Counted from the stretch's first letter, positions 11,101 to 22,092 are shown. The stretch: DNA of 64,000 nucleotides from Hemileia vastatrix (GCA_030280995.1 JASXTE010000007.1:7059501-7123500), one strand, 5' to 3'. Made by a program: numbers and translations. The notes: generated by a model not told the origin, from the letters alone.

Positions 11101-11767
11101 TCAAGTTTATGATGGAATCTTTATCTTCACCAGAAAGTTGTTCTCCAAAAGAGGCATTGTCAATTTCAGACCTAAGGGCATGCATTTCTTTTGTAGATCT
11201 TCCTTTATATTGAACCACAGAATTACATGTGTTTAATTCTGGTTTCAACAATTTTATTGGGGAGGAAATCTTAAATTTTCTCTTCCCATTTATCCCCATT
11301 GTGAAGCATTGATTTGAAGGATCTAATTTTATGCCATATTTGGTTAAAATGTCATTTCCTATGATAAACCAACAGCTTAAATTATCATTTTTCATGACAA
11401 CAAAATCACAAATAGCTCTTACAAAACCATGGTTATATTTAAAAAACACTGTGGCTTTGTATATACCAATGGGGGATAAAACAGAGCCATAACCTCTCCA
11501 ATTTTCAGAAGTGATAGGCATCAGTTTTGATTTATAGTCTTGATCCAATGAAGCAAGTGCTTTTTTAGAAACTACACTTCCTCCAACTTCAGAATCCAGA
11601 ACAACTTCCATGCTGGTTCCATTGATCAAGACTGGTGCTTTGAGAGGGGCAATAATAATTGAGCTATCCTCAATGTTCCTTATGATCTCAGCATCCTCAA
11701 CTGTAGATAAATCATTATTATCAATATCAATAATATTTAAATAATGAATATCTTCTTTCAGCATCAA
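8139..11767 (-). pseudogene. RT-B pol (protease, RT, RNase H, integrase, chromodomain)
   Basis: Reading from 11767 downward: a retropepsin domain whose DSGAG core is changed to DSEVG; RT with YIDDIIIFS near 10530-10505; RNase H with LYTDASFIGLGAALHQ near 10100; integrase with HDDILAGH and CDSGQ (second zinc Cys lost), core Asp in NMDFVTV and YDRDSKF, Glu in DGLAERI; and a chromodomain-like tail (EYLLRFKNKSSEYDSWIP) ending at 8139. Breaks include a TGA near 10745, a one-base deletion near 10399, a TGA near 10261, TAA at 9728-9726 and TAA at 8504-8502. Gene order (integrase after RNase H, C-terminal chromodomain) places it in the chromoviruses. The closest relative in the window is RT-C. The copy is inactive by itself. 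Confidence 0.92.
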
Positions 11768-11799
11768 GATTTCTTGTTGAGATTCATATAAAATATTGC

Positions 11800-13396
11800 T
11801 GGCACAATCACTTGAAGTATCATCCAGTTCTATTGTGTCGTCAGCCTTCTCCTCAGTTTGTTCAACAACATTTATCCTCTTGTCACAAAAATGGCCTTTC
11901 TGCCAAGGCTTGTTTCACTTGAAGAAAGTGTTTGTTGCATACTTTTTTGGTGCAACAGGAGCAGAAGGTTTACCAACCTTTTCCAGAGGTTTCTGTTGGT
12001 AAGTGGAGGATTTCTCCAAAGGGGTCCTAAGAATGAATCTTCTGGCATCATACTTGTTGTTTAGAAGGATCTCATTGCAAGTATTAATGAAAGAATAAGG
12101 TTCTCTGGAGAACTCAGACCTAGCCACTATCAAGTCTCTCAAAGACATTGGCAATTTATAAAGGATCCTGTCCTTTCATAACTCAAACTCCATATTTGGG
12201 TCCATTGCCCTCAAGATTTTTACAAGTTTCATTAAGAAATCAATATTTTTATCAATGGAAGAGCTATATCTAGTTTCCTGATACTGCCTTTGTTGAGCCA
12301 TTCTGAACTTGGAGCCACCAAATTGTGCTTCAATCAATTTTTTCCAATCTTCCCATGAGTAGTTATTCCTGTCCAGGAGAACAGATTCATACCAAATTAG
12401 GGCAACATTGGTAAAAAAAGAAATTAACTTTGACACAATTTCCTCATCTGGGAGTTTGTAAGAATTTTTTAAGTTATCAATTCTTAAAATAAGTTGCTGC
12501 CAATTAGAAGAAGAATCACCATCAAATGTTGGGTACTGGTCAAGTTCTTGCCAATTCTTTCGATTTGAAGGAGTCTCCTTAGTACCAGTTTGTTTCTGAG
12601 TAAGGAGCAGCTGTAACTTCTCTAATTGTGCAGTAATCTCATTGTTTAATCCCTATGTTGAAGATCCTGGTGCATCATCAATTTTTGATGGAAACTCAGT
12701 GGTATCAACAGGTATTTCTGGAACTAATTTTCCTTTAGATGAACTAGCCACAGGTAACATTGGAGTATCCTGTACTATATGTTCCTTTAAAGAAATGTCA
12801 GAATAATTTTTATCATTAAACAATGAGTTCAATTTCTCCTCAATGGTTGTTAGTCTGGTTTTCACTCTTGGAAGACTAGATAAACTCTCATTGATTGTTG
12901 CAAAAGATAACTGATTTTTATTTTGAAAAGATGAATAATGGTCATTCAATCTTTTCAGATTCATCTTATCTATCTCCAGCTCCTGGAAATAGGCAGATAC
13001 AGTATCTTGCAGTTTAGACAAATAATTTTTGATATTTTTCCATAAAGCAACTTTCTTTTCATGGGTTGCCTTGTAAAGAAACAAATCATCAGAAAATCTC
13101 TGTAACTCACTCCTCAATGCTTGATAACCCTGTTCAGTAAGAAAACTATTATATTTCTGAGTCAATTGCATGTTGTTCATTGTATGATTTTGTTTAGCAA
13201 TAATATCCCTAAAATATTCATCATTAATGTTAGCTACATCTGGAGTGTTTCTCAACAAGGAAACAGATTAACTTTCCAGATTCTCATTAGACTCAGGCTC
13301 AAGTGTTTCATCAATAATAGCCATATCAGGATTTATCATTGAAGTAGAAATTATAACTAAAGGATTAGATACATTTTTAATTTGAGCAATTTGTCT
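11800..13396 (-). pseudogene. RT-B gag, capsid and nucleocapsid part
   Basis: Fragments at 13258-12653, 12436-12176 and 12154-11915 share one frame and align with RT-C and RT-F gag: a helical N-terminal part (about 13258-12653), a capsid core (FGGSKFRMAQQRQYQETRY), then DLIVARSEF and a linker. The knuckle, CFKCNKPWQKGHVC in RT-C, is destroyed here (both CxxC cysteines changed, one to a stop, near 11910-11925). Intervening stops and a nearby 258-bp insertion (13397-13654) complete the decay. Gag would form the virus-like particle and bind the RNA. Confidence 0.85.
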
Positions 13397-13654
13397 CACC
13401 GCGCAATACGGGGGGCGGACTTGTTAGCAAGTCCGCAACCTTGGACTCAAATTCACCACAGATTGAACACACATTGAGCTATTGACAAAGGAACCATACA
13501 ATCAGGGATGAACACCACTCAGCATAACAGTTTTTGTGGGTCTTCAAGTAGAGTTCAGTATGAGTTCAGTATGAGTTCAGTCTGAGTTCCATCTGAGTTC
13601 AGTCTGAGTTCAGGTTGGGGACTTGCTAGCAAGTCCACCCCCTATATTGCGTAG
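13397..13654. mobile_element. Palindromic-TIR MITE, copy 1 (258 bp) inside RT-B gag
   Basis: Comparison with the uninterrupted site in RT-C shows an insertion flanked by TGTCT (13392-13396 and 13655-13659). Its ends are inverted repeats (CGCAATAC + G-run + GGACTTG on the left; the same on the minus strand at the right). Each end carries a near-perfect 18-bp palindrome, GGACTTGCTAGCAAGTCC (13417-13434 with one mismatch, 13619-13636 perfect). The interior has an 11-bp repeat GAGTTCAGTMT, about six units at 13551-13613. It encodes no protein. A second full copy is at 59380-59627 and a fragment at 38092-38235. Confidence 0.88.
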
Positions 13655-14381
13655 TGTCTACTGTTCTCAGCCTCTACAGGTCTCACAGTCTCATCTCCTC
13701 TTCCAGAATTACCTGAAGGAACTGAATTAGTTACAAGAAATGGTACTTGAGAATCAATAGAGGGGCTTACCAAGGTTTTCTGGGCAAGATCATATTGTTT
13801 TTTCTTCTTCTTCCTCCTTGATAGGGGGAGGAGGTGTGGGTTTGACTTGGCTGGGTCTTGATAGACCTTCTTGGGGCAATTTAGTCTGTTGATTTTGAGA
13901 CAGGTAGTCCCACTGAGTGTTCAGCCAATCCCACTGCAACTTGGATACTTCCACTTTCTCTGGCTGCTGGGGAGACAATCAATGAAGATCCCTGGGGGGA
14001 GGAGGTCTCCTCTTCTCTTGAAGGAAAGCATCTATCTTTCTTACCTTTTCCTCTAGAGCATCTACTCTTGACCTCAATCTCAAGTTTTCTGTCCTTAATT
14101 CTTTTATGTGTGTTGAAAGGTTCTTTACTTGTTGAGGTAGTGGCATCTTTTTTATTTTGAAGCCTTTTGGAATTTCTTCTGGGGGGTTTATTACAGGTTT
14201 CTGTTCCTGAGTTGTTTCTACCAGAATTTCCACTTCCTCCATCTCTACATCCTGATTGGGGCAACAATTGATTAATTTGAGATAATTTTCTAGTTAAATG
14301 AGAACTCACAGAAGTATCCTCATCATAATCAATTAAATCCAATTCTTCTTCACGTGCAGCAGAAACACCATGATCAGTCAT
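13655..14381 (-). pseudogene. RT-B gag N-terminus (ORF-A frame)
   Basis: The ATG at 14381 begins MTDHGVSAAREEELDLIDYD, nearly shared with RT-E (MTDQGASAGRDEELGLIDYD) and RT-C. About 46 residues precede the overlap with ORF-B. Over the overlap this frame is basic and low complexity (RRNSKRLQNKKDA, SREEETSS) with little predicted structure. In RT-C and RT-F the frame runs on into capsid; here a one-base deletion near 13825 and the MITE break it. A predicted leader intron ends 16 nt before this ATG. By my count, identity to RT-C over ~70 overlapping residues is about 59%. Confidence 0.75.
13790..14242 (-). pseudogene. RT-B ORF-B (overlapping +1-frame accessory protein)
   Basis: This frame starts at an ATG exactly 139 nt after the gag ATG, as in RT-C and RT-E, in the +1 frame. 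It encodes an acidic start (MEEVEILVETT), a conserved NPPEEIPKGFKIKKMPL block and a leucine-heptad coiled coil (QQVKNLSTHIKELRTENLRL). After a TGA at 13981-13979 it continues with KLQWDWLNTQWDYLSQNQ and a Pro-rich segment. A one-base loss then converts the expected PYQGG-basic tail into a Glu run. Identity to RT-C ORF-B is about 75% over 80 residues, higher than the gag frame on the same bases. Function is unknown; coiled coil plus basic tail would suit oligomerisation and nucleic-acid or nuclear targeting. Confidence 0.65.
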
Positions 14382-14397
14382 TTTTTATTAAATTTTA

Positions 14398-14908
14398 CTG
14401 AAATGAGGGAGGGAGACAATAAGATGAATTAGTTTGTATTTTTACTTTTATTTAAAAGAAAAATAAAATTCTTCAGGATTAAATCAACTAAAATAATAAT
14501 CAATTTATTAATTCAAAACAATTTAAAACCAGGATTATAAAATAATCAACTGAAGAATTAAATTTAAATTTTTTATTAACAATTTTATCAAAATTATTAT
14601 CAGCATTTTTAAATCAACTGAAAAATAAATAGTTAACAGGAATTAATGTCTACTGAAATATTAAATATGAATTTAAAAATTTTGTTGTCAGGACAATTTG
14701 TCAACTGGAACAAAAAATATTTTAATTTATCAGGACAAAAGTCAACTGAAAATTATAATGAATAATTTTTAAAATATAACTTATTACTTCTAGGACTAAG
14801 AACACAATTGCTCTATCTTTTTCAACTAGGAAAAATAAATAATAAAAAATTTAATTCCAATTTACTAGACACCTCCCCCTGTAAAATGAGCAAATTAATG
14901 CCACTTAC
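14398..14908 (-). other. RT-B predicted 5'-leader intron
   Basis: The donor GTAAGTGG (minus strand, from 14908), a CTAAT branch-like site near 14430 and the acceptor TTTCAG (to 14398) define a 511-nt intron. It ends 16 nt before the gag ATG. Donor, branch and acceptor recur at the same place in RT-C, RT-E and RT-F. Confidence 0.55.
14472..14760 (-). repeat. RT-B leader repeat array
   Basis: About six degenerate units read CAGTTGAC-(few nt)-GTCCTG on the minus strand, near 14472, 14527, 14598, 14636, 14689 and 14731. They lie inside the predicted leader intron. Homologous arrays are at 28228-28800 and 37062-37330. Confidence 0.65.
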
Positions 14909-14914
14909 AGAGTG

Positions 14915-15196
14915 CTGAGTAAAAGGAAATATGTAGAGAATGAAGAGTGTAAAGTGACCCACAAATAGTAATTTAAATAATTACCACAAAATATAAGACG
15001 ATTAGTCAATATATGAGCCTATGTTTTGAAGCACAGTTTGATTCCCGTTCGCAGCAAAAATTTTAGTCACATGATATATGACGTTTGTTGTTTTCGTCGT
15101 TCATTCGTCCTTATAGGTACCTCAAATGGCAATGGTCCCCACGGTCTCCCGCCTCAAGTAACAATGTGCCGTCAAAAATTTGGAAAGGCCTCCAAC
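14915..15196 (-). other. RT-B leader between LTR and intron
   Basis: This segment resembles 28985-29254 of RT-C: a tRNA B-box-like AGTTTGATTCC (plus strand, 15035-15045), a CG-richer block (ACGGTCTCCCGCCTCAAGTAAC) and, next to the LTR on the minus strand, GTTGGAGGCCTTTCC at the primer-binding-site position. No protein is encoded. Confidence 0.45.
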
Positions 15197-15989
15197 TGTT
15201 GGGTGGTCCTTCAAGTCTAAAAGATTTTCCAGGGAGGTCCAAAGACGGCAACATTGGGTTTCAGAGGATTCAAACTTGGTACGTATTTTACTTTATCTTT
15301 TAAAGACTATTTACTCAAATAAAAAGAGATAAAGAGGTAGATTACTATTATATTTAAAGGTTTAGAATCATGGTGTTAATGTAAATACTAAAACAATAAT
15401 AATATAGTTCTTTGTATGTAGTTATAATAAAATAAGTAAGTAAGGAATGTTTTGAAAAGTACAAAAGTGTGGGCCTTTTTATAGGCAAACATGAGGGAAA
15501 TAAAGACACCAAATTTACACCATTGACTGCAAGGATGTGAGAAAAAAGCTGACTAAGAAGGAGTATATATATGACATAAGAATAAATTAATTGGTACGTC
15601 AAAAAGGGCATCATTTTCATTGGTAATAAAGTATAAGTTCTCTTGGACTGTCACAATTAATAAAACACATTTGAATTAATTATATTTATTTCAGGGAAAT
15701 ACAGATCTCTCAATGAAGTAATATAATATTTTTAAGGTTTTTTATTATAATTTTATTTTTATTCCCAATCAACTGCATTATTGAGCACGGTGTTAGGGAG
15801 TAAAAAAGGTATGGGACACTTACCTAAATTAATTATTTACACTACTTAATATAATTAGCTTAGTAAGTGATTCATAAGTAAATATTAAATAATTAATTAT
15901 TAATGAGAATTTTTTTTATAAAAAGGTGTGGCTTCACCTCAGTAAATAATTAATTATTTTAAAAGGTAAGTCTAGTAGCCTGGCTGACA
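15197..15989 (-). mobile_element. RT-B 5' LTR
   Basis: This 793-bp partner of 7255-8055 begins TGTTGGGTGG and ends GGCTGACA on the plus strand. Minus-strand CTATAAAAAGG at about 15474-15484 is the promoter candidate. GAGCACGGTGTTAGGGAG and the terminal GTAAGTCTAGTAGCCTGG are shared with the RT-C and RT-E LTRs, so the three families are related. Confidence 0.88.
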
Positions 15990-16560
15990 GATTGTAAATA
16001 ATATATGTGTAAAGGTATGAAATGTTATACTAAACAATAGAAGGGAGAAGAGGTGGAATAAGATTTTTAAAGTTATAGGGGGAATTTATGAAATGCAATA
16101 CTGAATAGTAGAAGGAAGAAGAGTTGGAATAAGATTGTAAACAATATATGTGTAAAGGTATGAAATGTAAGACTAAAAAATAGAAGGTAAAAGAGGTGGA
16201 ATAAGATTTTGAAAGTTATAGGGGGAATTTATGAAATGCAATACTGAATAGTAGAATAAGGAAGAGGTCAAATGAAATTTAAAACAATATATGAGTAAAG
16301 GTATGATATTTAATACTAAACAATACAAGGAAGAAGAGGTGGAATAAGATTTTGAAAGTTATAGGGGGAAATTTATGAAATGCAATACTTAATAGTAGAA
16401 GAGAAAAGAGGTGGAATGAGATTGTAAACAAAATATGAAGAAAGGTGTGAAGTTTGTTATTGAGCAAGAGAAGATAGATTGGGTAGAATGTGATAGTAAA
16501 CATTATAAAGGGTAACTTATGAAATTAAAAACTGAATGGTGGAAACAGGGGGAAGTCATG
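15990..16560. repeat. 71-72 bp tandem satellite, about 8 units
   Basis: About four 143-bp higher-order units each hold two diverged ~71-bp halves. One type contains TAAAGGTATGAAATGT, the other AAAGTTATAGGGGGAATT. Both end with AGAAGxxxAAGAGGTGGAATAAGA. Units begin near 15990, 16131, 16272 and 16418, decaying to the right. RT-B's 5' LTR abuts it directly. No coding signal. Confidence 0.8.
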
Positions 16561-16669
16561 AACAGAACTTAAAAAAATTGTGAGGTGTAAAGGGGTTGGG
16601 CTCAGACAGGGCCACAACCTGAAACCAAAAAAAAACTAGATGTCTAGTTCACCATTTTTTTCTTCTGTG

Positions 16670-17512
16670 AAATATGATTAATATTGCCTGGGAAACCATT
16701 GAGAAATCCAAAATAAGAGGTGAAATTTGGGGTAGCTAAATGCAAACTATTGGCAGGTTCTTGAACAGGTAAATCCTTTCCTTGACTAAATAGGCCATTT
16801 TAAGCATGTTAGTTAGTTATACACACCAATCTTGAGGTTAATGAAATTAGTGAATATAATGAGGTCAATGCACTAATAATGAAATTAGGACACTAAATAA
16901 GTGCCTGTTGCTTATTATAGCATGGTTCACCACAGTGGGAATATAATGTGGGATAATTATAGTGTGAAATGACTAAATTTTTTAAAATGAAGCTATTTAT
17001 ATGGGATAAATGTAGGCAATATCTGTCCAGTACACAGAAGGCATTTCTGGCATAAAAAACATCAATTTTGAAAAGTATTATTTTTATTCCTTTAAGTAGA
17101 CAAATATATAGTTCTAATAAAGACAGATTTAACTGTTAGAGCACATTTTCAATATTATTAAATCTTATAGTGCATATATTCAACTTTTAAGTGATTTAAA
17201 GTGCATTTTTTATTTTTCCATAAAATAATGGAAACAACAGCTTTAAGTCTACTTAAAAATTTTTAGCCTTATTTTTAAGGTTCTCAAGATTACACTAGAA
17301 TATTTCAACTTAATATTATCTACATAACACCTATAAAAGGTGGATATATGCATTTATTTAAAGTATTATAATGGCACATATTGTATTGACCGACTTATTT
17401 CACTTATGTATACATATTGTATACTTTCACTTATTGTCCCCATGTGAAATAGATGTTTCTAGAATATTTTATATGTGTGTTTTACTCAGTCCTGGGGATA
17501 TCCAGGCTGAAA
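16670..17512 (-). mobile_element. Diverged old LTR, copy 1
   Basis: Matches 20310-21153 over most of its length (shared GAGAAAYCC, GGTCAATGCACT, GACACTAAATAAG, TTTTTAAGGTTCT) at visibly reduced identity. It ends CTCAGTCCTGGGGATATCC then AGGCTGAAA, like the terminus of the RT-F LTR family. No polypurine tract follows, so it is probably a solo LTR or truncated. The left edge is approximate. Confidence 0.6.
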
Positions 17513-17529
17513 CTATGGAACATGGTTGA

Positions 17530-18150
17530 TTTGGTACTTGGGGTCTCAAATGTTGATTCAAATATGTCCTACTTTTGCACATTTTTCTCAACCACAATTC
17601 AGCTCACCCATACCCACATCTTCCCAATCAGCTGCACATTGCCTTCCATCTATCCTAACCTATATACTCCACCTCACATCTCTACTCTCCCAGTTTTTTT
17701 CCTATTAAGATTTTTCTCCTTTACACCATAGTAAGTCTATTACTTTTTATTCCTTTCTTTTTAAAATTTTTTGTCTATCCTTTCTATCCTTTCAATTTCT
17801 TATATTTTTTTCTCTTAGGAATAATTAATAGAATCAAGGTCCAAAACTTGCTGAATCTCATTTGAATAATCAAGAATTTCTTTTAGATCCTTTTCTTGAT
17901 GCTATTGAATTTAAAGAACCAACTGCATATTTTGACATTGATCTTGATGAGCACATGGTAGTATACTTAAACTACTTTTATTATTATTAATATTTTTTCT
18001 TTTCTATTGCTTATTTATTCATCATGTATTAGATAGAACCAAGGATCAGCAAATCAAGAAATTTTCAAGGAAGTCACTAACAATAAATGACTAGAAGAAG
18101 ATAAAGATTCAACACCTCCTTGAAAAAGACTCAAGAAAAGGGTTTCTGTT
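17530..18150 (+). pseudogene. Remnant of an intron-containing gene, unidentified
   Basis: An acceptor-like TTAATAG (to 17837) is followed by an open stretch at 17838-17956 reading NQGPKLAESHLNNQEFLLDP and ending DIDLDEHM. A GTAGTA...ATTAG segment (about 17957-18032) looks like a 76-nt intron. A Ser/Lys/Arg-rich stretch with stops follows (KKTQEKGFC near 18120). Upstream, 17580-17700 is Pro/Ser/Gln-rich in one frame. The family is not recognised. It may be a degraded host gene or a transposon accessory gene like the Myb-like one at 39.7 kb. Confidence 0.3.
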
Positions 18151-18387
18151 AGTTTTTGTGAAAACTCAATCTACATCAAAGGCTTTTTTTTGTATTTAAT
18201 AAACAGTTTCTTTCTTTACTTGGTTATATTTCAATAAGTATCAGTATGTTTCTTTCTGAATTTTTTTCTTAATATCAACATGAAATTCTTCCATCAATTT
18301 TTTTATTGCTTTCCTTAGATGTTGAGATTGTTCAATATTTTTTTTCTAACTAAACTACTAATATTTAATAATCTATATCTTACTCCC

Positions 18388-19563
18388 TGTCAGTACAGTC
18401 TAGTATATAAGTATGATATAATAGTGTTATTTTATGGTCCTACTACTTATTAATAAATGATTTAGTGATTAAACCTCAGGGGAAGACTAATAGAATAGTT
18501 ATACTCAAATTAAACTCACAATACTTGGATTTAAATGCGTGCTAGTGGTGGAAAATAGAAGAATAAAATATAGTTATAGCTTTTATAAAGATAATATCAA
18601 TTTATAAGGGCTTTATAATATATTTCTGACTGTTAATAATTGTAGTATAATGTTTATTTGAAGTGTAGTAATTGAGTGATGATAATAAACCGTCAAAATC
18701 CCTCCTTACTTATACCCAAATCCACTGGAGTGCACAGACCTTCAATCCAGATGATGTCACTGCTATCCCCGGCAATTACAGCACTGTGAGGGCCCATCAC
18801 CTCCCCATGGCGTCCACTTCAAGCAGTTTCAACACCCAGACCTCCAGTAAGGACCCTCCATCACTATTAATAATAACACAGAGTCATACCATAAATAGAA
18901 AACCCAGATGAAAGCGGATACCATAAAGAAACAGGTAAAATAAAAGATCAAAAAGAGATTTAATGAAACTAAAAGTATATAAAGAAACAAATAAAATTTC
19001 CAAGCCCCCAATAACATCCCCAAGCATCCACATTAACCCAAAAACATATTTCCAACCCATAAATCCGTGAATAACCATCCAAGGAAGTAATTTTAGTTGT
19101 CCAAACTGGGTGTATGCGCCTGATATAGGTGTCTATGCTTCTGTAGGCGTTGTGAATCCACTGATCTCGTCCATATGACCTAAAATAAGCAGAAAAACAA
19201 AGGTTATAGGCTATTAAGGGGCTAAAACCCACTTATATACCTAAATATACATAATATACTGCATATTTCACTGAATATGAGATTTATGTATACATATAAG
19301 CTTATGTATGTCAATAATTACTTCATATCACTTAAGATAAGTATATTATGACTCCATTAACACCTTAATAAGTATTATTATGCCATGGATAAGCTATTTA
19401 AACTATTATAAATTATATAATAGAATAATAATTATATATATATATAATAAAATAATATATATTATTATTTTAACCTTATTTTTAAGATATAAGCTTAATC
19501 TAGTTAAGTTTATCTTATTTTAAGCATAAGAAATACTCAGTCCTAAGGATATTTAGGCTGACA
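18388..19563 (-). mobile_element. Solo LTR of the RT-F family
   Basis: At 1176 bp it is nearly identical to both RT-F LTRs but inverted. It runs TGTCAGTA to GGCTGACA and is flanked by CTCCC on both sides (18383-18387, 19564-19568), a clean 5-bp duplication. Internal sequence is lost, so it arose by LTR-LTR recombination. The 79-codon open stretch at 18672-18911 is also open in RT-F but begins at TTG, not ATG; the longer opposite-strand stretch is broken here. Confidence 0.9.
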
Positions 19564-19569
19564 CTCCCT

Positions 19570-20309
19570 CAATCATACTTTCAATCTTTCTACCAATTTT
19601 TCTTATAAATTTGTCTTTTGTCTTTGATTTATCACTCTCTTACATTTAGTCTCAAATACTGTCAGGCTGAGTTCAAGTACACAGATGTGAATAACTTGAT
19701 TAGTCAGTTTTCTAGAAGATATAATGGTCTTATATGAATACTTTAGCACAAATCTAATAAGTATTAAAATTTAACTCAATATAAGGGTCTCAGTAATTTA
19801 AATCTCACCGATTATATATGGGTTACAATATTATAGTTGGTAGAAAAATAGAGAATATTATTCAAAAAATATTTAAAGACTTTAATAGCACTAATTAAAT
19901 TTATTTTATTTATAATGATTATATGTTTTACTTGTAATGATAAAGAATGTAGAAAATAAGACCAAAAACTACCTCCTTTTATACCCAAAAATTCCCCAAT
20001 GTATCCCCTTATTTTACCAGTCCAATACATGGCCAATGACACCTCATTCTAACTAATACAACTGTCCATCAACATAAGAGACAACCAATAACACAATTAG
20101 AATTATATCACCTGAAAAAATCTTGAAATAATAGGGAGAATCCATCAAAATAAAAGAATAAGCAAAAAGGAGAGTATATGTGTGTAATACCTTAAAATAA
20201 AAGACTAAGAAAAGAAAAAATAACACCAACTATTATCAAATATTAAGGGGGATTAACAGTATAATTGATGGGGCTAATTATTCCAATATACTACATGAAA
20301 TCCCCATCC
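19570..20309. other. Interval without recognisable gene
   Basis: AT-rich sequence. A short open stretch at 20042-19812 (minus) has no recognisable motif and is probably chance. A CTGTCAGGCTGAG string near 19662 resembles an LTR tip, but no partner is visible. Confidence 0.4.
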
Positions 20310-21153
20310 AAAAATAACCAATATTGGCTAAGAATCCACTGAGAAACCCAAAAAAGGATGTGAGATGTGGGGTAACTGAATGCAGTCTCTTGGCAGGCAC
20401 TTGCATGGGTAAATTCTTGACTAATTTAGGCAAATTTAAGAATTATAGTGAATTAAAGGTGCCAAGCTTGAGGGTATTAATGAAATTGGAGCATATAACA
20501 AGGTCAATGCACTTATAATTAAATTAGGACACTAAATAAGAATCTGTTGCTTATTTTAGTGTGTTTTCCCACTGTGAGAATATAATTTGGGGTAATTATA
20601 GTGTGAAAAATCTAACTTTACTAAAAATGAAGCTATTCACATGGGAAAAATGCAGGCAGTACGTTTCCAGTACACAGTAGCCCTTTCTGGCATAAAAAAC
20701 ACCAAATTTTGGAAGTGTCATTTTTATGCATTTGAATAGCCAAATAAATTGTCCTAATTAAGAAAAGTTGATCTTTCAAAGTGCAATTTTAATAATATTA
20801 AATTTATAGCACATATATTCAACTTTTAAGTTATTTAAAGCACATTTCTTGTTTTTTACATAAAATAATGAAAATAACTTCTTTAAGTCAACTTAAAAAT
20901 TATGTAGCCTTATTTTTAAGGTTCTTAATACTTCTCTGACATATTACAACTTAATACTAAGTACATAAGACTTATAAAATAAGGATATATGCGTGTATAT
21001 AAGGTATTATAATGGCATATATTGTATTTTATCATCAATTTCACTTATGTATACAACTTGTGTACCTTTAATTATTGCTCCCATTTAAAGTATATGTGTT
21101 TAAAATAATTTATAAGTATCTTTTACTAAGTCCTGGGAATATACAGGCTGAAA
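20310..21153 (-). mobile_element. RT-D 3' LTR (old)
   Basis: Second diverged old LTR, ending AAGTCCTGGGAATATACAGG then CTGAAA. If the later LTR-X insertion (21155-31256 plus one GAAAC copy) is removed, the LTR end is followed by CTTTCTCACCC (31261-31271). This matches the inverted polypurine tract position of RT-F (CTCCCTCACCCC) and is followed by minus-strand pol. So this is the 3' LTR of RT-D. The left edge is approximate. Confidence 0.65.
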
Positions 21154-21154
21154 C

Positions 21155-21230
21155 TATCGGCGGGTTGTCTAGAAGATGAAGGAAAAGAGGGATAAAAGAG
21201 GAAATAGAAGGGGAAAATAAAGAAGAGTAT
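21155..21230 (-). mobile_element. Solo LTR-X, left part
   Basis: First 76 bp of an LTR related to LTR-Y (31677), interrupted by RT-C. The flank GAAAC at 21150-21154 is repeated at 31257-31261 and is the LTR-X target duplication. Confidence 0.75.
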
Positions 21231-22057
21231 TGTCAAGGTTCACTTTTGGTCTATAAGCTTTGGTACGGTGTAATATGAAGATTTTAAAGATTTATTTGAC
21301 TCTCAATAATTAGGTACTTATTTTCTCAATCAAGTATGATTTCTTTACTCAAAATAAGAGGTAGATTTAAATATTTATATAAGTTATAGAATTAGAATTA
21401 CGTCTGGTGTAAATACTAAGGATATAAAATATAATAAATAAGCTTTTAACTGTTGTAGTTGTAGTAATAAATGAGTTGGTAAAAAAGAATGATTAAAAGA
21501 CAACAAAAAGAGAGGCCTTTTATAGGCAAAGGAGAGACAAAGCATGGCAATCAAATTCTAAAAACAGTAGGAAGAGAGAGAGAAAAGAACATTCCAGAAA
21601 GAGTATTTCAAATAATAAAGTTATTCTAAAAAGAAGGCGTCAAAAAGATGTATTTACAGAGTATGTCAGAAATACATCAATATATTTAATATTTACTGTA
21701 AAAGTCAATCCTAAATAAGAAATTTGATTTTTTTGTATATATTTAATATTATTTGAATATTTAAATCTTATTTTATCTTTATATTTATTTTTTAATATAA
21801 AATTTTATTTTTTCCCAACCTGTCAAATGAGCACGGTGTTAGAGAAAAATATAAGGGACAAACTTATAATTTTAATTTTAATTATTTATTTAATTAATTA
21901 ATTTTTTAATTTTAACATTCTGTAATTAGTTAATTTATTATAACTAATTTTAATGTAACTAAATTATATTTAAATAATAATTAAAAATGATAAGGTGTGG
22001 CTTCATCCAGTAAATAATTAATTATTTCACTGGGTAAGTCTAGTAGCCTGGCTGACA
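21231..22057 (-). mobile_element. RT-C 3' LTR
   Basis: 827 bp, TGTCAAGG to GGCTGACA on the plus strand, preceded by AGTAT (21226-21230). Promoter candidate on the minus strand: CCTATAAAAGG (21516-21526). A palindrome, CCAGTAAATAAT/ATTATTTCACTGG, lies at 22007-22033 near the minus-strand LTR start. About 17 differences from the 5' LTR were seen by eye (roughly 98% identity). The polypurine tract GAGTGAGGGAG (minus) follows at 22058-22068. Confidence 0.93.
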
Positions 22058-22092
22058 CTCCCTCACTCTAAAAAAAACAATAAAAAAAAATG

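Noticed and set aside
14472..14760. CRISPR-like array in the leader repeats
   Set aside because: Units are degenerate, spacers vary in length and recur in homologous retroelements of a eukaryotic sequence; not CRISPR.
16279..16503. 74-codon repeat protein in the satellite
   Set aside because: Repetition comes from the 71-bp DNA period. No start context, and other units have stops in that frame.
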